Of a stretch of DNA of 64,000 nt, positions 12,407-23,261 are shown piece after piece. The translations under genes were made by a program, and so were the position numbers. Location: the NCBI GenBank assembly GCA_003290165.1, contig QNQO01008303.1, forward strand, positions 248,001 to 312,000. The letters run 5' to 3'. The first letter of the stretch is position 1, and every line of letters begins with the position of its first letter. A model generated the notes under the pieces. That model saw nothing but the letters and a program-made list of their open reading frames with translations. It was not told where the DNA came from and did not search any database. This stretch comes from Berberis thunbergii. Lineage: Eukaryota > Streptophyta > Magnoliopsida > Ranunculales > Berberidaceae.

Positions 12407-12532
12407 GAGCACTACTACAGTGCCGGGTGGTGTGCCTGATGCCACCAGGCATATGCCTAGAGATATGAAATAATTCACATCTCGAGACAGATGGACGATG
12501 CCTGGTGGTCACCAGGCACTTTAGAATTTTCC
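12407..12532. mobile_element. Palindromic MITE with 9-bp target duplication
   Basis: It is flanked by TTGAAAAAA at 12398-12406 and 12533-12541. The ends are GAGCACTACTACAGTGCC and, inverted, GGAAAATTCTAAAGTGCC, and the element folds back on itself with CCACCAGGCAT-type arms. The 9-bp duplication points to the Mutator superfamily. Its termini resemble the nearby larger MITE family but the interior differs. Confidence 0.7.
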
Positions 12533-13778
12533 TTGAAAAAATATTTAGATGTATTGTTTGGAAATTTCAATTTTGAGTTTGTCAATGCTTATTTTTTTTG
12601 TGTTTTTTGCTTGAGATAGTAATCATCGGCTAGATGAGTAAATTAACATAGCATATAATTTTTTCTTTTTGGCTCGGTAACGAAATTTTGGTCTGGTTTC
12701 GACACATTTCGAAAAAGTAGAAAGCTCATTAGAACTATTGTCATTACACAGACAGAATTGACAAAATAATTAGTGCATTTTTTAGTGAATGGGTTTTAAG
12801 TTGAGAAGATACTTGAGTCATTTCAAAACATTGATCATAAGGTCTAAACTTTTAAGTTTAAATTATTGGAACATAAAGTCCTCCCCTCAAAGCAAAACCA
12901 TGCTAATTGAAGTTTTTTTTTATAATGTTTCCAAAATCATATTAAATTTGTTGCTATTTAATTTAAGATAATTTGTAAACGTGTTTTAAGTGTTGAAAAT
13001 TATAGATGCAAGTTTTATAAACAAGTGGAGAAAATGACATAAGATTTAGATTTAAAATGAATTAGCAATAATGTGGATGTATCAATCAAAAATAGCCCGC
13101 TCAAGTTTTTGAGGATACAAATGTTGGTTCACGTGGCAAACACCCTTCCTCTAGCACGTACCTGATAGAGACCGGACAATGAGCGGGCTCTCTAGAATTA
13201 TTCATCCACAATTAATCAATCAAAATAGCTCCACAATAAATCAATTAAAAGAAACCCAAAAAAAAAAAAAATTAATAGAATTGCAAAGAAGAAGTCAGAA
13301 TCACCCCTCTTTTGTGCAGCAATTTCAGCAGCTCAATAACAAGTCTTCTCTTCATGTCGCACTTCTTGAGAACGAGAACAAACTGAAACAATGAAGTGGG
13401 TAGAAGAAAACCAGTTGTTGCGATCGGTTGCTTCTCATGTTGCTCTTCTTCCTGTTATTGGCTTCTCTTGCAAAAACGAGGGTAGAAGAAGACTGAAGAC
13501 AAGTTGTCGTTGCAATCAGCTAGTTGTAGTCTTATTCCCTTGCTTGCCACGTATGTACGGTTTAGCATTTTTTAGAACACTGGTCACTGGATGTTAGACA
13601 TAAATGTAAGTGGTAGTGTCAAATAGAAAATATAGTAGTGTCAAAAATTAAGATAATTGCCAATGGAGTACTAGTTCTGATAGATTTGCAGCAAATCACT
13701 GGTCCAAAGTTTGAACTAATTTAGAATCTAATAAAAGTCTTATTCACCCTTAAAATGAAGATAAGCGATTTAAATTAT

Positions 13779-13969
13779 CAGAAATTCTAAATGTCGAGGG
13801 AAAGAGCGAGGAAACCAGCGAGGTAAACGAGGTGGCGGGGGGTGAACCGTTCACCCCCCTCGAGATGCTTTCCGCGCGCGCATCTCGAGGAGGGTGAACG
13901 GTTCACCCCCCGCCACCTCGTTTACCTCGCTGATTTCCTCGCCCTTTCCCTCGACACATAGAATCGCTC
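13779..13969. mobile_element. Palindromic Mutator-type MITE, copy 1
   Basis: A nearly perfect hairpin of about 190 bp: the left arm (TCTAAATGTCGAGGGAAAGA, then GGTGGCGGGGGGTGAACCG) is repeated inverted on the right around a short GC-rich centre with GCGCGCGC. It is flanked by TTAAATTAT at 13770-13778 and 13970-13978, a 9-bp target duplication. It carries no coding capacity. Confidence 0.85.
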
Positions 13970-14393
13970 TTAAATTATACCTTGCAAGGTGTTTTCCGTA
14001 CCATATGTATAGATGGTATGCATTTATTCAAAAATATTTTCAGTTGATTTTCACAAGTTGAATTTGTATAACATATATAAATTAAGAGAAATTAAATAAA
14101 AGAATGAAAAATCAGATTTGAGAGACGGCCCGAGATATAAAAGGAAAGAGAGAGAAAAAGAAAGAAACAATGAAATAAGGGATGAGGACGTGTCGACATG
14201 TGATTGCAGGGATACATCGTGGTAGAAAGAGCGCTATATAAAAAACGCTTAAAAGGGAGACATTGAAGAGAGATGGAGACATATATGGGTTGAACACATG
14301 GAAAGTCCTTTTAACTAAATTTAAACTTAGTGGGTCATAACCTCACATCCAAACCCGGAAAAAGGTCATTTACCTAATCCCCTAATAATAATA

Positions 14394-14587
14394 GCGAAAT
14401 TCTAAATGTCGATGGAAAGAGCGAGGAAATCAGCGAGGTTTTTGAGGTGGCGGGGGGTGAACCGTTCACCCCCCTCGAGATGTGTTCCACGCGCGCATCT
14501 CGAGGGGGGGGGTGAACGGTTCACCCCCCGCCACCTCAAAAACCTCGCTGGTTTCCTCGCCCTTTCCCTCGACACATAGAATCGCTC
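14394..14587. mobile_element. Palindromic Mutator-type MITE, copy 2
   Basis: Same family as the element at 13779, with long inverted arms (GGTGGCGGGGGGTGAACCG and its complement) and a CACGCGCGC centre. It is flanked by ATAATAATA on both sides (14385-14393, 14588-14596); because the flank is microsatellite-like this duplication is weaker evidence than in other copies. Confidence 0.8.
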
Positions 14588-15545
14588 ATAATAATAATTG
14601 GTTATCTTTAAACAAATCCGTCATCTATAGAACTTGAGGTTGGAGAATGAATTGTATCCAATAATAATAACAATTGGTTGTCTCTAAACAACTAAGTGGT
14701 CTCCTATATATAAAACTTATCACTAAAATATAAGAACTTATCACTAAAATAAAAGGAATTTTCATTTTATAATATAGTAATATTAATGTATTTGGAAAAA
14801 AATTTCAAAAATTGGATAACTTAGGGTAAGTTTGATTAGTATGAAGATTTTCGCTGTTTGGTTTTCTATTTATAGTGAATTGATTTTTCATAATACTGTT
14901 TTTCCACAGCTCACGGGAATCCTAGTACAGGGGAGATCTCGGAATCGAATTCACCGAAATGATTTCAATTTCCATGCAACCATCTTAACAGTTATAACGA
15001 CAATTCACTCAAATGAATAGTGAATTGTCTTCAACCTCATTTTCTTCCTCATTTTGCTCTAAAATTTAATTTAATTAACATTTTAACTCAGCCCCTCCTA
15101 CATTATACAATTACATCAGTCCTTCTAAGTATTTGTTAATTATATCTAAGTTTTTAATATAATTTATTTGACATCTTTCAAATATTTATAATTATAAATA
15201 AGTCCTACATATAATATTTGTATTTTTCAATTTGCCTTCTCAATTTAATTCTATTTACATTCAAAACCAATAACTTCCCAACATTATATAATTATACCTA
15301 AATCATAATATAACTTATTTTAGCCCCAAATTATATATAAATTATAAATAGGCTCTTATATTATTTTAAGCATTCTATATTATTCACGAATTTAATTTTC
15401 CTATTTTTATTGTATTTTGAATAAACTTAAAACTTAATGTTTGATTTAAACATTTAATATTTAAGAGTATAAATAACATGCGAAGCGAAAACAAAACAAT
15501 ATTCAAAATATTTTTGTTTGACCAATATTCAAATCAACAATAGAA

Positions 15546-15733
15546 GAGTGATTCTACGTGACGAGGAAACCATCGAGGAAAGGGAGGTGGCAGGGGGTGA
15601 ACCGTTCATCCTCTTGGGACGCGCGCGCCAAAAAAGTGGGCACACATCCTGAGAGGGATGAACGATTCACCCCCCGCCACCTCCCTTTCCTCGCTGATTT
15701 CCTCACCCACTTCCTCGACATTTAGAATTTCTG
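15546..15733. mobile_element. Palindromic Mutator-type MITE, copy 3
   Basis: Inverted arms with GAGTGATTCTACGTG at the left end and CATTTAGAATTTCTG at the right. It is flanked by perfect 9-bp duplications ACAATAGAA at 15537-15545 and 15734-15742. The centre (GGGACGCGCGCGCC) differs from copies 1 and 2. Confidence 0.85.
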
Positions 15734-16060
15734 ACAATAGAATCACTATATAATCAACTTGATAAAAAAATTATACTCCGGATAAACTGCAATCAAATAG
15801 GCGATACATAAAATTTAAGTATTATCACTATTTCATTTTTGTTTCAATCAACAACTTGCTCAAATGCATATAGATTCGATACAAAATTATTAAAAGAAAG
15901 AACATTTTTGCATTTAATTAATCATAAAAATAAATAATATGAAATAAAAAAAAAAATTTATGCACGACTAGCGGGCACTGGTGTTAAAACCACCGTGGAA
16001 ACCCTAAAGCCTCTCTTCTTCCCCTTCTGTTCTTAAACCCACCAAGCATCGCAGAGAGAG

Positions 16061-19000
16061 ATGGTTTGGTTTCAGTGCGAAGATTGCGGAGAGAATTTGA
16101 AGAAGCCGAAGCTGCTCAACCATTTCAGGTGTTGTTCTGCCAACAAGGTCTGTTTTTTCTTCATCAAAACTCATCTTTTGATACACACTCTCTTTCTGTA
16201 GTTTCTGAGTTCTAACTTAATTCTTTTATGTCTTACCATGTAGTTATCGTGCATCGATTGTGGGGAAATCTTTGGACAGCAGAGTGTACAAGGCCACAAC
16301 CAGTGCATTACAGAAGCGGTTTGTTACCAAGTTCTTAGTTTTCAATCAAATTAGAAGATACCCATTGTTTATTTCATTAAGTATTGTTGGTTGATGAGTG
16401 TTCGTTCTAGGTTGGAGAAGTCTCTTTTTGATTTAGTGATGAGTGTGTTGTTTGTTTGTTTGCATTTTTTTTTTTTCCAGGAAAAATATGGTCCAAAAGG
16501 CCAATTGAAGGCTTCAAATGCTAAACCAGCTAAGGCTAACAATGACTCAAAGCCCAAACCTGATTTTGATATAAATGTCGGGTTATCTTCTCGCCCTCCG
16601 TGGTTTTGCAGGTCAGTCGCAAATTCATTTGTTTATTTTATGCAAGTAGATTGTGCGGAGATTGTATATGTATCTATAGCTGTGGACAATTTTAGGGGGA
16701 TTACCATTCGATTTAAATTTTGTACCTATTGTATCTTACATGGTTATATAAGCTGAAAGAAAGAAAAAATTCCTGCTTGTAGCTCGATGAGGATGCGCTC
16801 AAAAAGTTATTGTGAGATCAAGGTCAAACTTGACTACTGCTAAGTTCAGAGATCTTAGGAATTTGCAACACTTTCAGAAAAGGAGATGATATTTGTAACC
16901 CCTTGAAGAGTGCTTCATAAGTCGATGAATTACCGGTCATTCTCATCACCGTTAGCTTTAAGAAAATATTCTGATGAGCCTAGCATAGAAATTTCTGAAG
17001 CGAATGAGTTTTGGATGTGGTCCATAGGGAGAGGTGCGCATCCTCATTAGATATCATCGAGTTTTTATGAGCTGATCCATGTTAATTTTTTTTTTTTAAT
17101 CCCATATGAATATTTCTACCCCATTGAATAATGATATGATAATTGAACATGGTACCCGTTTTCAGGCATCCGATACAAAGTTTCAACCGAACATTTAATA
17201 TTTGCTTATTATTATTATAATACCAAAACATCATGCTTCTATTACTGTGAAAACTTTGGTTTTAAAAAGTTATCCCAATATAAATATTTTTTAGGGCCAA
17301 AATTGTCTAAAATCACAATTTGAATAGTTTCTCCTACTTTATCTCCCATGTTCCTTCAAACACTTTGCAAAAACTCAGAGTCTAGGATGCACGGACACGT
17401 GTCGTGTCAGAGATGGAAACGGACACGACATGGCGACTCGGTAATTTTAAAAAAATTAGGATTCGGAGACTCGGCGACACGTCAAACCTTATTTTTATAT
17501 TTTTTTTTGTTAAAAATCATTAAAAATAACTAATAATTCGAGCAATCTGCATCCTAAAGCATCAAATCAGAAATGCAAAATAGAATCAAAGAAACTGATC
17601 CATTATAACAACCAAATATAAAACAATTTTTAACTATTAAACTAAATAGGAAGAATAGTAGGACATACTCTTCTCGATTTCATTCTTGATGTCCTTAACT
17701 TCAGTGTTGGGTAATTAGTTATTTCATCCCTGGTTGTCAATTTCCGTTGCACTTAAAGTTTCATTGACCAGCATTACATCATCAGCAAATGATATGCACA
17801 AAGTTACCCCTACTTCCAATTGGCATATAAAGATTAGGAAACTACTCCATTGAAGGAAGAATGACGAGAAACCCAACACCATAAGTAACATCAATGTCCA
17901 TAACTAAGACTCTAAGCACTACCACTTTATCGTTGAAAATCCTTGCATTGCTCTCTTTTCACAAAAGCTAACAAATAACCAGATCACAACTCAGATCATA
18001 CCCAAACCCCCATCTTTCGCCTTTATCAGATCCCCAAATCCCCATCTTCCGCCTTCACCAGATCCCCAAACCCCAATATTCCGCCTTCACCAGATCCCCA
18101 AACCCCAATATTCCGCCTTTACCAAATCCCCAAACCCCAATCCTTGAAGGGACAAAAAATCGAAGGGGGAAAAAGAAGAAGAAATTGGAGGGAAGAAGAA
18201 AAAGAAGAAATCGAAGGGAAGAAGAAGAGATCGAATGGAAGAAGAAGAAAAGAAATCAAATGGAAAAAAAATCAAAGGGAAGAAGAAGAAATCAAATGGA
18301 AAAAGAAGAAATCGAAGGGAAGATCAAACATACCTCAAGTTGGATTTGTCTGTCTACAACAACACGGAGATGGATGTCTTTGTCTTCTCTTCTTCTTCCT
18401 CCTCCTTTTTACCCCTTCTTCTCTTCTTCTTTCCCCCCTTCTTCTATTCTTCTTTTCCCCCTTCTCTGAAAGAGGGTGGCTGCAAATTGCATCTAAACGA
18501 GAAGAAAAAAGAATTAGGTTTGTATTTTGGGCCTTTCATATCGTCAGTCAAATTTTATTAAGATATGAAACTGAATGATATTTGCACCTGGATCGAGTCT
18601 GGGCTGAGTCAGGACCATGTCTGGACCAAGTCAAGTTGATCGACACGTTGACCACGAGTCGGATAAGTGTCAGGCACGTGTCGCACGCGAATCCATGTCT
18701 GACACGCGTTCGACTCGGATTCGGAAGGCTTTTCCAAGAGTCCGTGCTTCCTAGCTCCGAGTTAATGAAAACCTTCACTACTATCTCTTTATCCAAACTA
18801 TTTCAACACATTAATCACTATCTAATTAAATTTTTGTAAAAGTTAAAAAGGTAACTAATTATAATAGAAATATATTACATTCACAAAAAAATGACCTCCT
18901 TTTAGGTAATAATCACACAAAGAAAACGTGCAAACCATTAGGGGCTAATAATGTTGGAACTTGGAACAAAGTGAGTTTAGGTGACAATGATCGTCGTGAT

Positions 19001-21031
19001 GGCGAGATCATCTTTACAAAAAATCAACCTTATGCTCTACTCCATGTCGGCCCCACAAAATGTGTTACCCCCCTCCCTCTTGACACACATATATATATAT
19101 ATATGTTACAGTAATTATATTACTTTTCACTCTGGACTTATCACATGATTTTGAAGTGCTGATATCAGTGTTGTCAAGGCGGTCGCCTCGAGACGTTTTT
19201 ACCAAATATTCCCCAAGATGAGGCAATGCGATTCAATAAAATGAGGCGTGAAGCGATGCTTCATCATTTTTACATTTTATTTTTTACATACTTATCAGTT
19301 AAGATATCAAAAGATAAAAACCCAAAGCTAAATCTTTGTAGTTAGAGTGCTAAGTTAGATTTAGCACTCGCTTGACAAACAAAACCTTGTCGGTGTCAAG
19401 GGTTAGAGGAGACAACTTCAAATCTTGCCACTAATCAAATCCTCAAACCTAGCTGGTAACAAGGGTTAAGGAAGGTTTTATTTTGTTTTTTAATTCTCTT
19501 TCTTTTCGTCTTTTTCCCCTCTCCTCTATCAATGAGAAATGAGAAGTTGAGATCTATTTTATGTTGTGATGTTTATGTGCTGATTTTTTATTTATTTATT
19601 TATTTATTTTGTATATAATTTAATGGGTTATATGTAATTTGTGCAACTTTCTTTTGTTTGTTTTTACATATTATGCTACTTTAATTTATTAAGAAAATAA
19701 ATCCAAAAGATAAGCTAAATGCGCCTCATGTCTCTGATGCACGAACATCGCCTTACATCTCGCACTTCAGTCATGTGCAGCTCGCTTCTGCCTCAACGCC
19801 TTGCAATATAAATGTTGCAAAATTATGATTTTGTTGATTTTTTATTTTATCATCTGCAATGTATAGTATGTCCTATGAAATTTTCAGAATCCGTGTGAAG
19901 CGACATTTAGGTTGTTACATCTCTGTCTCATTGTGATAGTATCACTTTGTGGAACATGAAAACGTTCTGTAATATCTGGACATAACGAGCATGAATTGGA
20001 TACAAGCAGGAAAGAGGTTTCCCTTGTCATTTATTCTTGTCAACTTAGTATAATTTATTGTTAGCTATACAAGAACGAGGATACGACCAGCTCAATTATG
20101 AGTTTCTGTTACTGGAATTCATTGGAGTGCTGTTAGTTAGATGTTTGATCATTAGAAGCAGATATTGTTTGACATGTCTAAACTGGTTGTACTACATTGT
20201 GCCAAATAGTCGGCCGAGATTATCCTGAAACTTTGGCAATGAAGGCACAAAGAATGAATTTCAGATTCCACTATTTTTGGGTTATATCTTCAATAGATCC
20301 ACATTTGGGGAGGGAAAATGGGAGAGAAAAGATTCATATATAGTTCATATTTTTTCTTCGTCGTCCTTGCATTTTTTACTTTTATCTTTAGATTCAAGAC
20401 CTGCACGCTTAATCCGTTACTTGATAGCAGTATTTCTCCTGTTGCTCAATAGCTAACTCTGTAATTCTGGTAATTAGTGCCTGACTTGTTTGTTCTGATA
20501 AACCTGCATCACACCAGCCTCTGTAATACCAGTGCCACAAGCAAACAGACTTTGTTGCTTCATGCTGAAGGAAAGAAACACAGGGCAAAGGCTCGAGCTT
20601 TCCATGCTTCTCAACACTCCAAAGAAACAGATGTATCTGTTGCCAATCCAAAAGATGTAGCTGGTGATACTCACAAGGCAGAGTTAGTTGAGAAAAAAGA
20701 TGAAGCAGTACTAAAAGAGCAAGAAGTAGAAAATGGAATCCTGTCTGCAAAGAAAAAGAGAAAATCTGATGTAGCTGATGAAGTTAGTACCAAAAAAGGG
20801 GGTACTGATAATTCACATGATATAACCAATGGTGAGGTCATTCAAGCAACAAGAGTAAAAGAAGAACCAGAGGGTCTAGTGAAGAGAACCAAAGTTGATG
20901 CTTCACAGAAGGCAGACATAAACACAGAAGAGCCTAGGAACAAGGAAATCAAATGGAAGAAGCTGATCATGTCAGTCTTGAAACAAGTATGTATCTTCTT
21001 TTTCTTTGCATAGCCTTTTATTTATTCATTT

Positions 21032-21063
<32 letters not shown>

Positions 21064-21535
21064 TTTCTTATTTATTACAAAATAGAGTTTCTGGTTACTT
21101 CAATTCTTATGGCCCCATTTATTTGTAAAGGAAAAACATTAGAGAGGAGAATTTTCCTGGATGAAACTTCCCATGAAATGGCTTAGACAGTTTGGTGGAT
21201 GTTTTAAAACACTAATTCGGGACCACGATACTTGTTTTCTACACTGTATTCTTACATGATACTTGTGTAATACAGAATCCCGTTGGAACTATAAAGATGA
21301 AAAAGTTGGAAAAGGCTGTTTTGAAGTCCCTCCAGGAAGATGGACTAACTGAAGATGTGGATCAACTAAAGGAAAAACTAAAGCACGAGGTAATTTTCAT
21401 TAGAAAGTTTGAAAAGTTTCAGTTCAAGTTTTGCTATTCATGCAACTGCTGAACCTTGATTCTCTGATGCAGATCAATTCAAGCTCGAGATTCAGGCTTG
21501 ATAACAAGCTTGTTAGCTTGGTGGTGAAAAGCTGA
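16061..21535 (+). CDS. LYAR: LYAR-type C2HC zinc-finger nucleolar protein
   Basis: Homologues are nucleolar proteins linked to ribosomal RNA synthesis and cell growth. Exons 16061-16147, 16244-16318, 16481-16611, 20518-20986, 21276-21389 and 21473-21535 join in phase at GT-AG sites to give 312 residues. The start [17 protein letters not shown] opens two LYAR C2HC fingers (cysteines and histidines within residues 6-50, split between exons 1 and 2). A third finger, C97-x2-C100-x12-H113-x5-H119, spans the exon 3/4 junction and is of the U1/zf-met type ([16 protein letters not shown]). A lysine-rich acidic linker (about 125-235) follows, then a C-terminal segment ([17 protein letters not shown], ending [14 protein letters not shown]) that matches the winged-helix-like LYAR C-terminus. 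Intron 3 is 3.9 kb and holds a hAT-like element, a minisatellite and another repeat. Confidence 0.92.
17735..17800 (-). pseudogene. LINE reverse transcriptase scrap (FADD box)
   Basis: On the minus strand about 20 codons read [14 protein letters not shown], matching the FADD catalytic box of plant LINE reverse transcriptase. A stop codon follows within ten codons. It lies inside the hAT-like element. Confidence 0.5.
18008..18142. repeat. 36-bp minisatellite
   Basis: About four copies of a unit near 36 bp (core TTCCGCCTTCACCAGATCCC followed by CAAACCCCAATA) in tandem, the third and fourth with small changes. It is followed at 18150-18335 by a purine-rich GAAGAAGAAATCGAAGG-type tract whose long frames are compositional artefacts. 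Confidence 0.8.
19172..19806. mobile_element. Possible small DNA transposon with GGCG-rich ends
   Basis: TCAAGGCGGTCGCCTCGAG near the left end and TCAACGCCTTGCAA near the right are inverted relatives, and both subterminal regions carry GAGGCG/CGCCTC motifs. No convincing target duplication was found, so boundaries are approximate. Confidence 0.35.
21010..21062. repeat. TTTA microsatellite
   Basis: About eleven TTTA/TTAT units near the start of intron 4 of the LYAR gene. No function can be read from it. Confidence 0.85.
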
Positions 21536-22742
21536 GGCTGGTTTCTGTTGCAGCATTTACATTGCTTTGAACTTGATAATAATATACCAATTGGTACAGC
21601 AGATTCAGAATGTGATGAAGCAATTCAATCCGTGGCAGTTCAGAGCTATTAGGATCAGGTGGAGCATTATCCTAATTTAATTTTGTTTTCTCAAGTCCTT
21701 TTTGTCGTTGAAACATGAAATGTGTTCAAGTGGCAACCAAACTTTCACGAAAGTGATATGATTATTGAGACGAATCCTTGTGTTGATGATACTGCAAGAC
21801 AAGTTATTATGGGGACACATCTGAATGAGATATTGCTTAAAAAATTTTGATAACATGCAAGTGAAGATACTTCTGTGTCAAAATTTTATTATTGATAACA
21901 TCGTAAAAAAACATTACTGTTTACGGACTACTTTCCTAAAGTGCAGATATTCTATAAACAATGGCTCCTGCAGCTGATGTCACAAATTTTGACGCAACAC
22001 TCGTTTGGACTGCGTAATTGGATGTAGTTGACAATTGTTCTATGCACAAGTTCATGGTAGGGGTAAGTTGGCAGGTAATGGCTAATGGTTCTATCATTCA
22101 TAGAAGACTGATTTTCCTCAAAACTATGGGTATTCAACGGGGCGAGTTTGTGAATAATGGTATGTATTTTGACCTAAGGATTTTGATATGCAACAATTTG
22201 AAGCGGAGCGAAGCAAAATAATATTGAAGAACTCAAAATAGAGTTTTTTCAATCCTTACTACTATAGAACAAAAATTATGTCTCTAGAACAATCTTTCGA
22301 GGGAAAATGCTTAACAAACCTTAAATTTACAACACACCAGGGATTTGTCTATGCACTAATTGATCAAGGAGATCCTATTGGAATAGCAAAATATTCATAT
22401 TTTCAGAAGCAGCCGTGCTTCTGAAAATGGTGCAGACCTTTTAGGGCTGCCACCCTTTGAGCTTACGAGTTCAGCGGGGAGCTCAGCCCTCACCAACGGC
22501 CCTGCCTTGCCCCTTTTATCAACCATTTTTATCAAACCATTTTTATCAACCATTTTTATCGAACCATTTTTTTTATCAACCAACTACTAAATTGATCAAA
22601 CAATTCAAAACCACACAACACTGACTTCCCTTTTATGAAAGAAAACAATGGAAAAGCCAACGCTCAGAAAAAGAGAGGAGATTTATCAGCCGAAACATAA
22701 GATGAGAAGAAACCCATAAATGCTAACTTATTCAAAATCAAC
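21536..22742. other. Intergenic region between two convergent genes
   Basis: The stretch holds the LYAR 3' region and, at 22500-22575, a short tandem repeat of about 14-18 bp (AACCATTTTTATCA). No gene, RNA or transposon end was recognised. Confidence 0.5.
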
Positions 22743-23261
22743 GCGTATAACCTACTGCTTCGATATAAGAATACTGTACAATTACTATACTGAGGCAATT
22801 CTGGAATTTATCAGCAGGCGCCTCAAACACTTTGCATCATTGTCTTTCACTTGGTCCTATACAAATACAGGATGAAATGGCATTGCTCCCAGAATAACTA
22901 GAAGAGGAACCAGGTATTGATTTTGTTTGCAGAGCGTTATATCATAAGAATAATTATGGTTATCAGAGCCACAACTGAACATGCCAATGCCTGCACCAAC
23001 CAGCGTATAACCTACTGCTTCGATATAAGAATACTGTACAATTACTATACTGAGGCAATTCTGGAATTTATCAGCAGGCCTCAAACACTTTGCATCATTG
23101 TCTTTCACTTAGTCCTATACAAATACAGGATGAAATGGCATTGCTCCCAGAATAACTAAAAGAGGAACCAGATATTGATTTTGTTTGCAGAGCGTTATAT
23201 CATAAGAATAATTACGGTTATCAGAGCCACAACTGAACATGCCAATGCCTGCACCAACCAG
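22743..23261. repeat. 260-bp tandem duplication carrying a terminal exon
   Basis: Two direct copies, 22743-23002 and 23003-23261, each run from CGTATAACCTACTGCTTCG to GCACCAACCAG. They differ at only a handful of positions, including a 2-base gap (CAGGCGCCTC versus CAGGCCTC). Each contains the complete last exon and splice acceptor of the L18a-like gene on the minus strand. Confidence 0.95.
22937..22990 (-). CDS. Duplicate terminal exon of the L18a-like gene
   Basis: The downstream copy of the last exon encodes 17 residues and a stop, ALACSVVALITIIILMI, identical to the proximal exon except for a Val to Ile change, and it keeps the TTGGTGCAG acceptor. It could act as an alternative last exon. 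Whether it is ever spliced is unknown. Confidence 0.55.
   Translation of the reverse strand, partial: ALACSVVALITIIILMI

Larger units (their letters stand above)
17382..18754. mobile_element. hAT-like non-autonomous element in the LYAR intron
   Basis: The left end CTAGGATGCACGGACACG is matched inverted by the right end GTCCGTGCTTCCTAG. Flanking octamers CTCAGAGT (17374-17381) and CTCCGAGT (18755-18762) agree at 7 of 8 bases, the duplication size of hAT transposons. Both subterminal regions are rich in GACACG/CGTGTC motifs. No transposase is visible; the interior holds a LINE reverse transcriptase scrap, a minisatellite and a purine-rich tract. Confidence 0.55.

Noticed and set aside
13779..13969. 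Hairpins considered as microRNA precursors or terminators
   Set aside because: Repeated copies with 9-bp target duplications identify them as transposons; length and near-perfect pairing do not fit a typical microRNA gene.
18144..18578. 144-codon Lys/Glu-rich frame
   Set aside because: Produced by a GAAGAA-type purine tract read in all three frames; not a gene.
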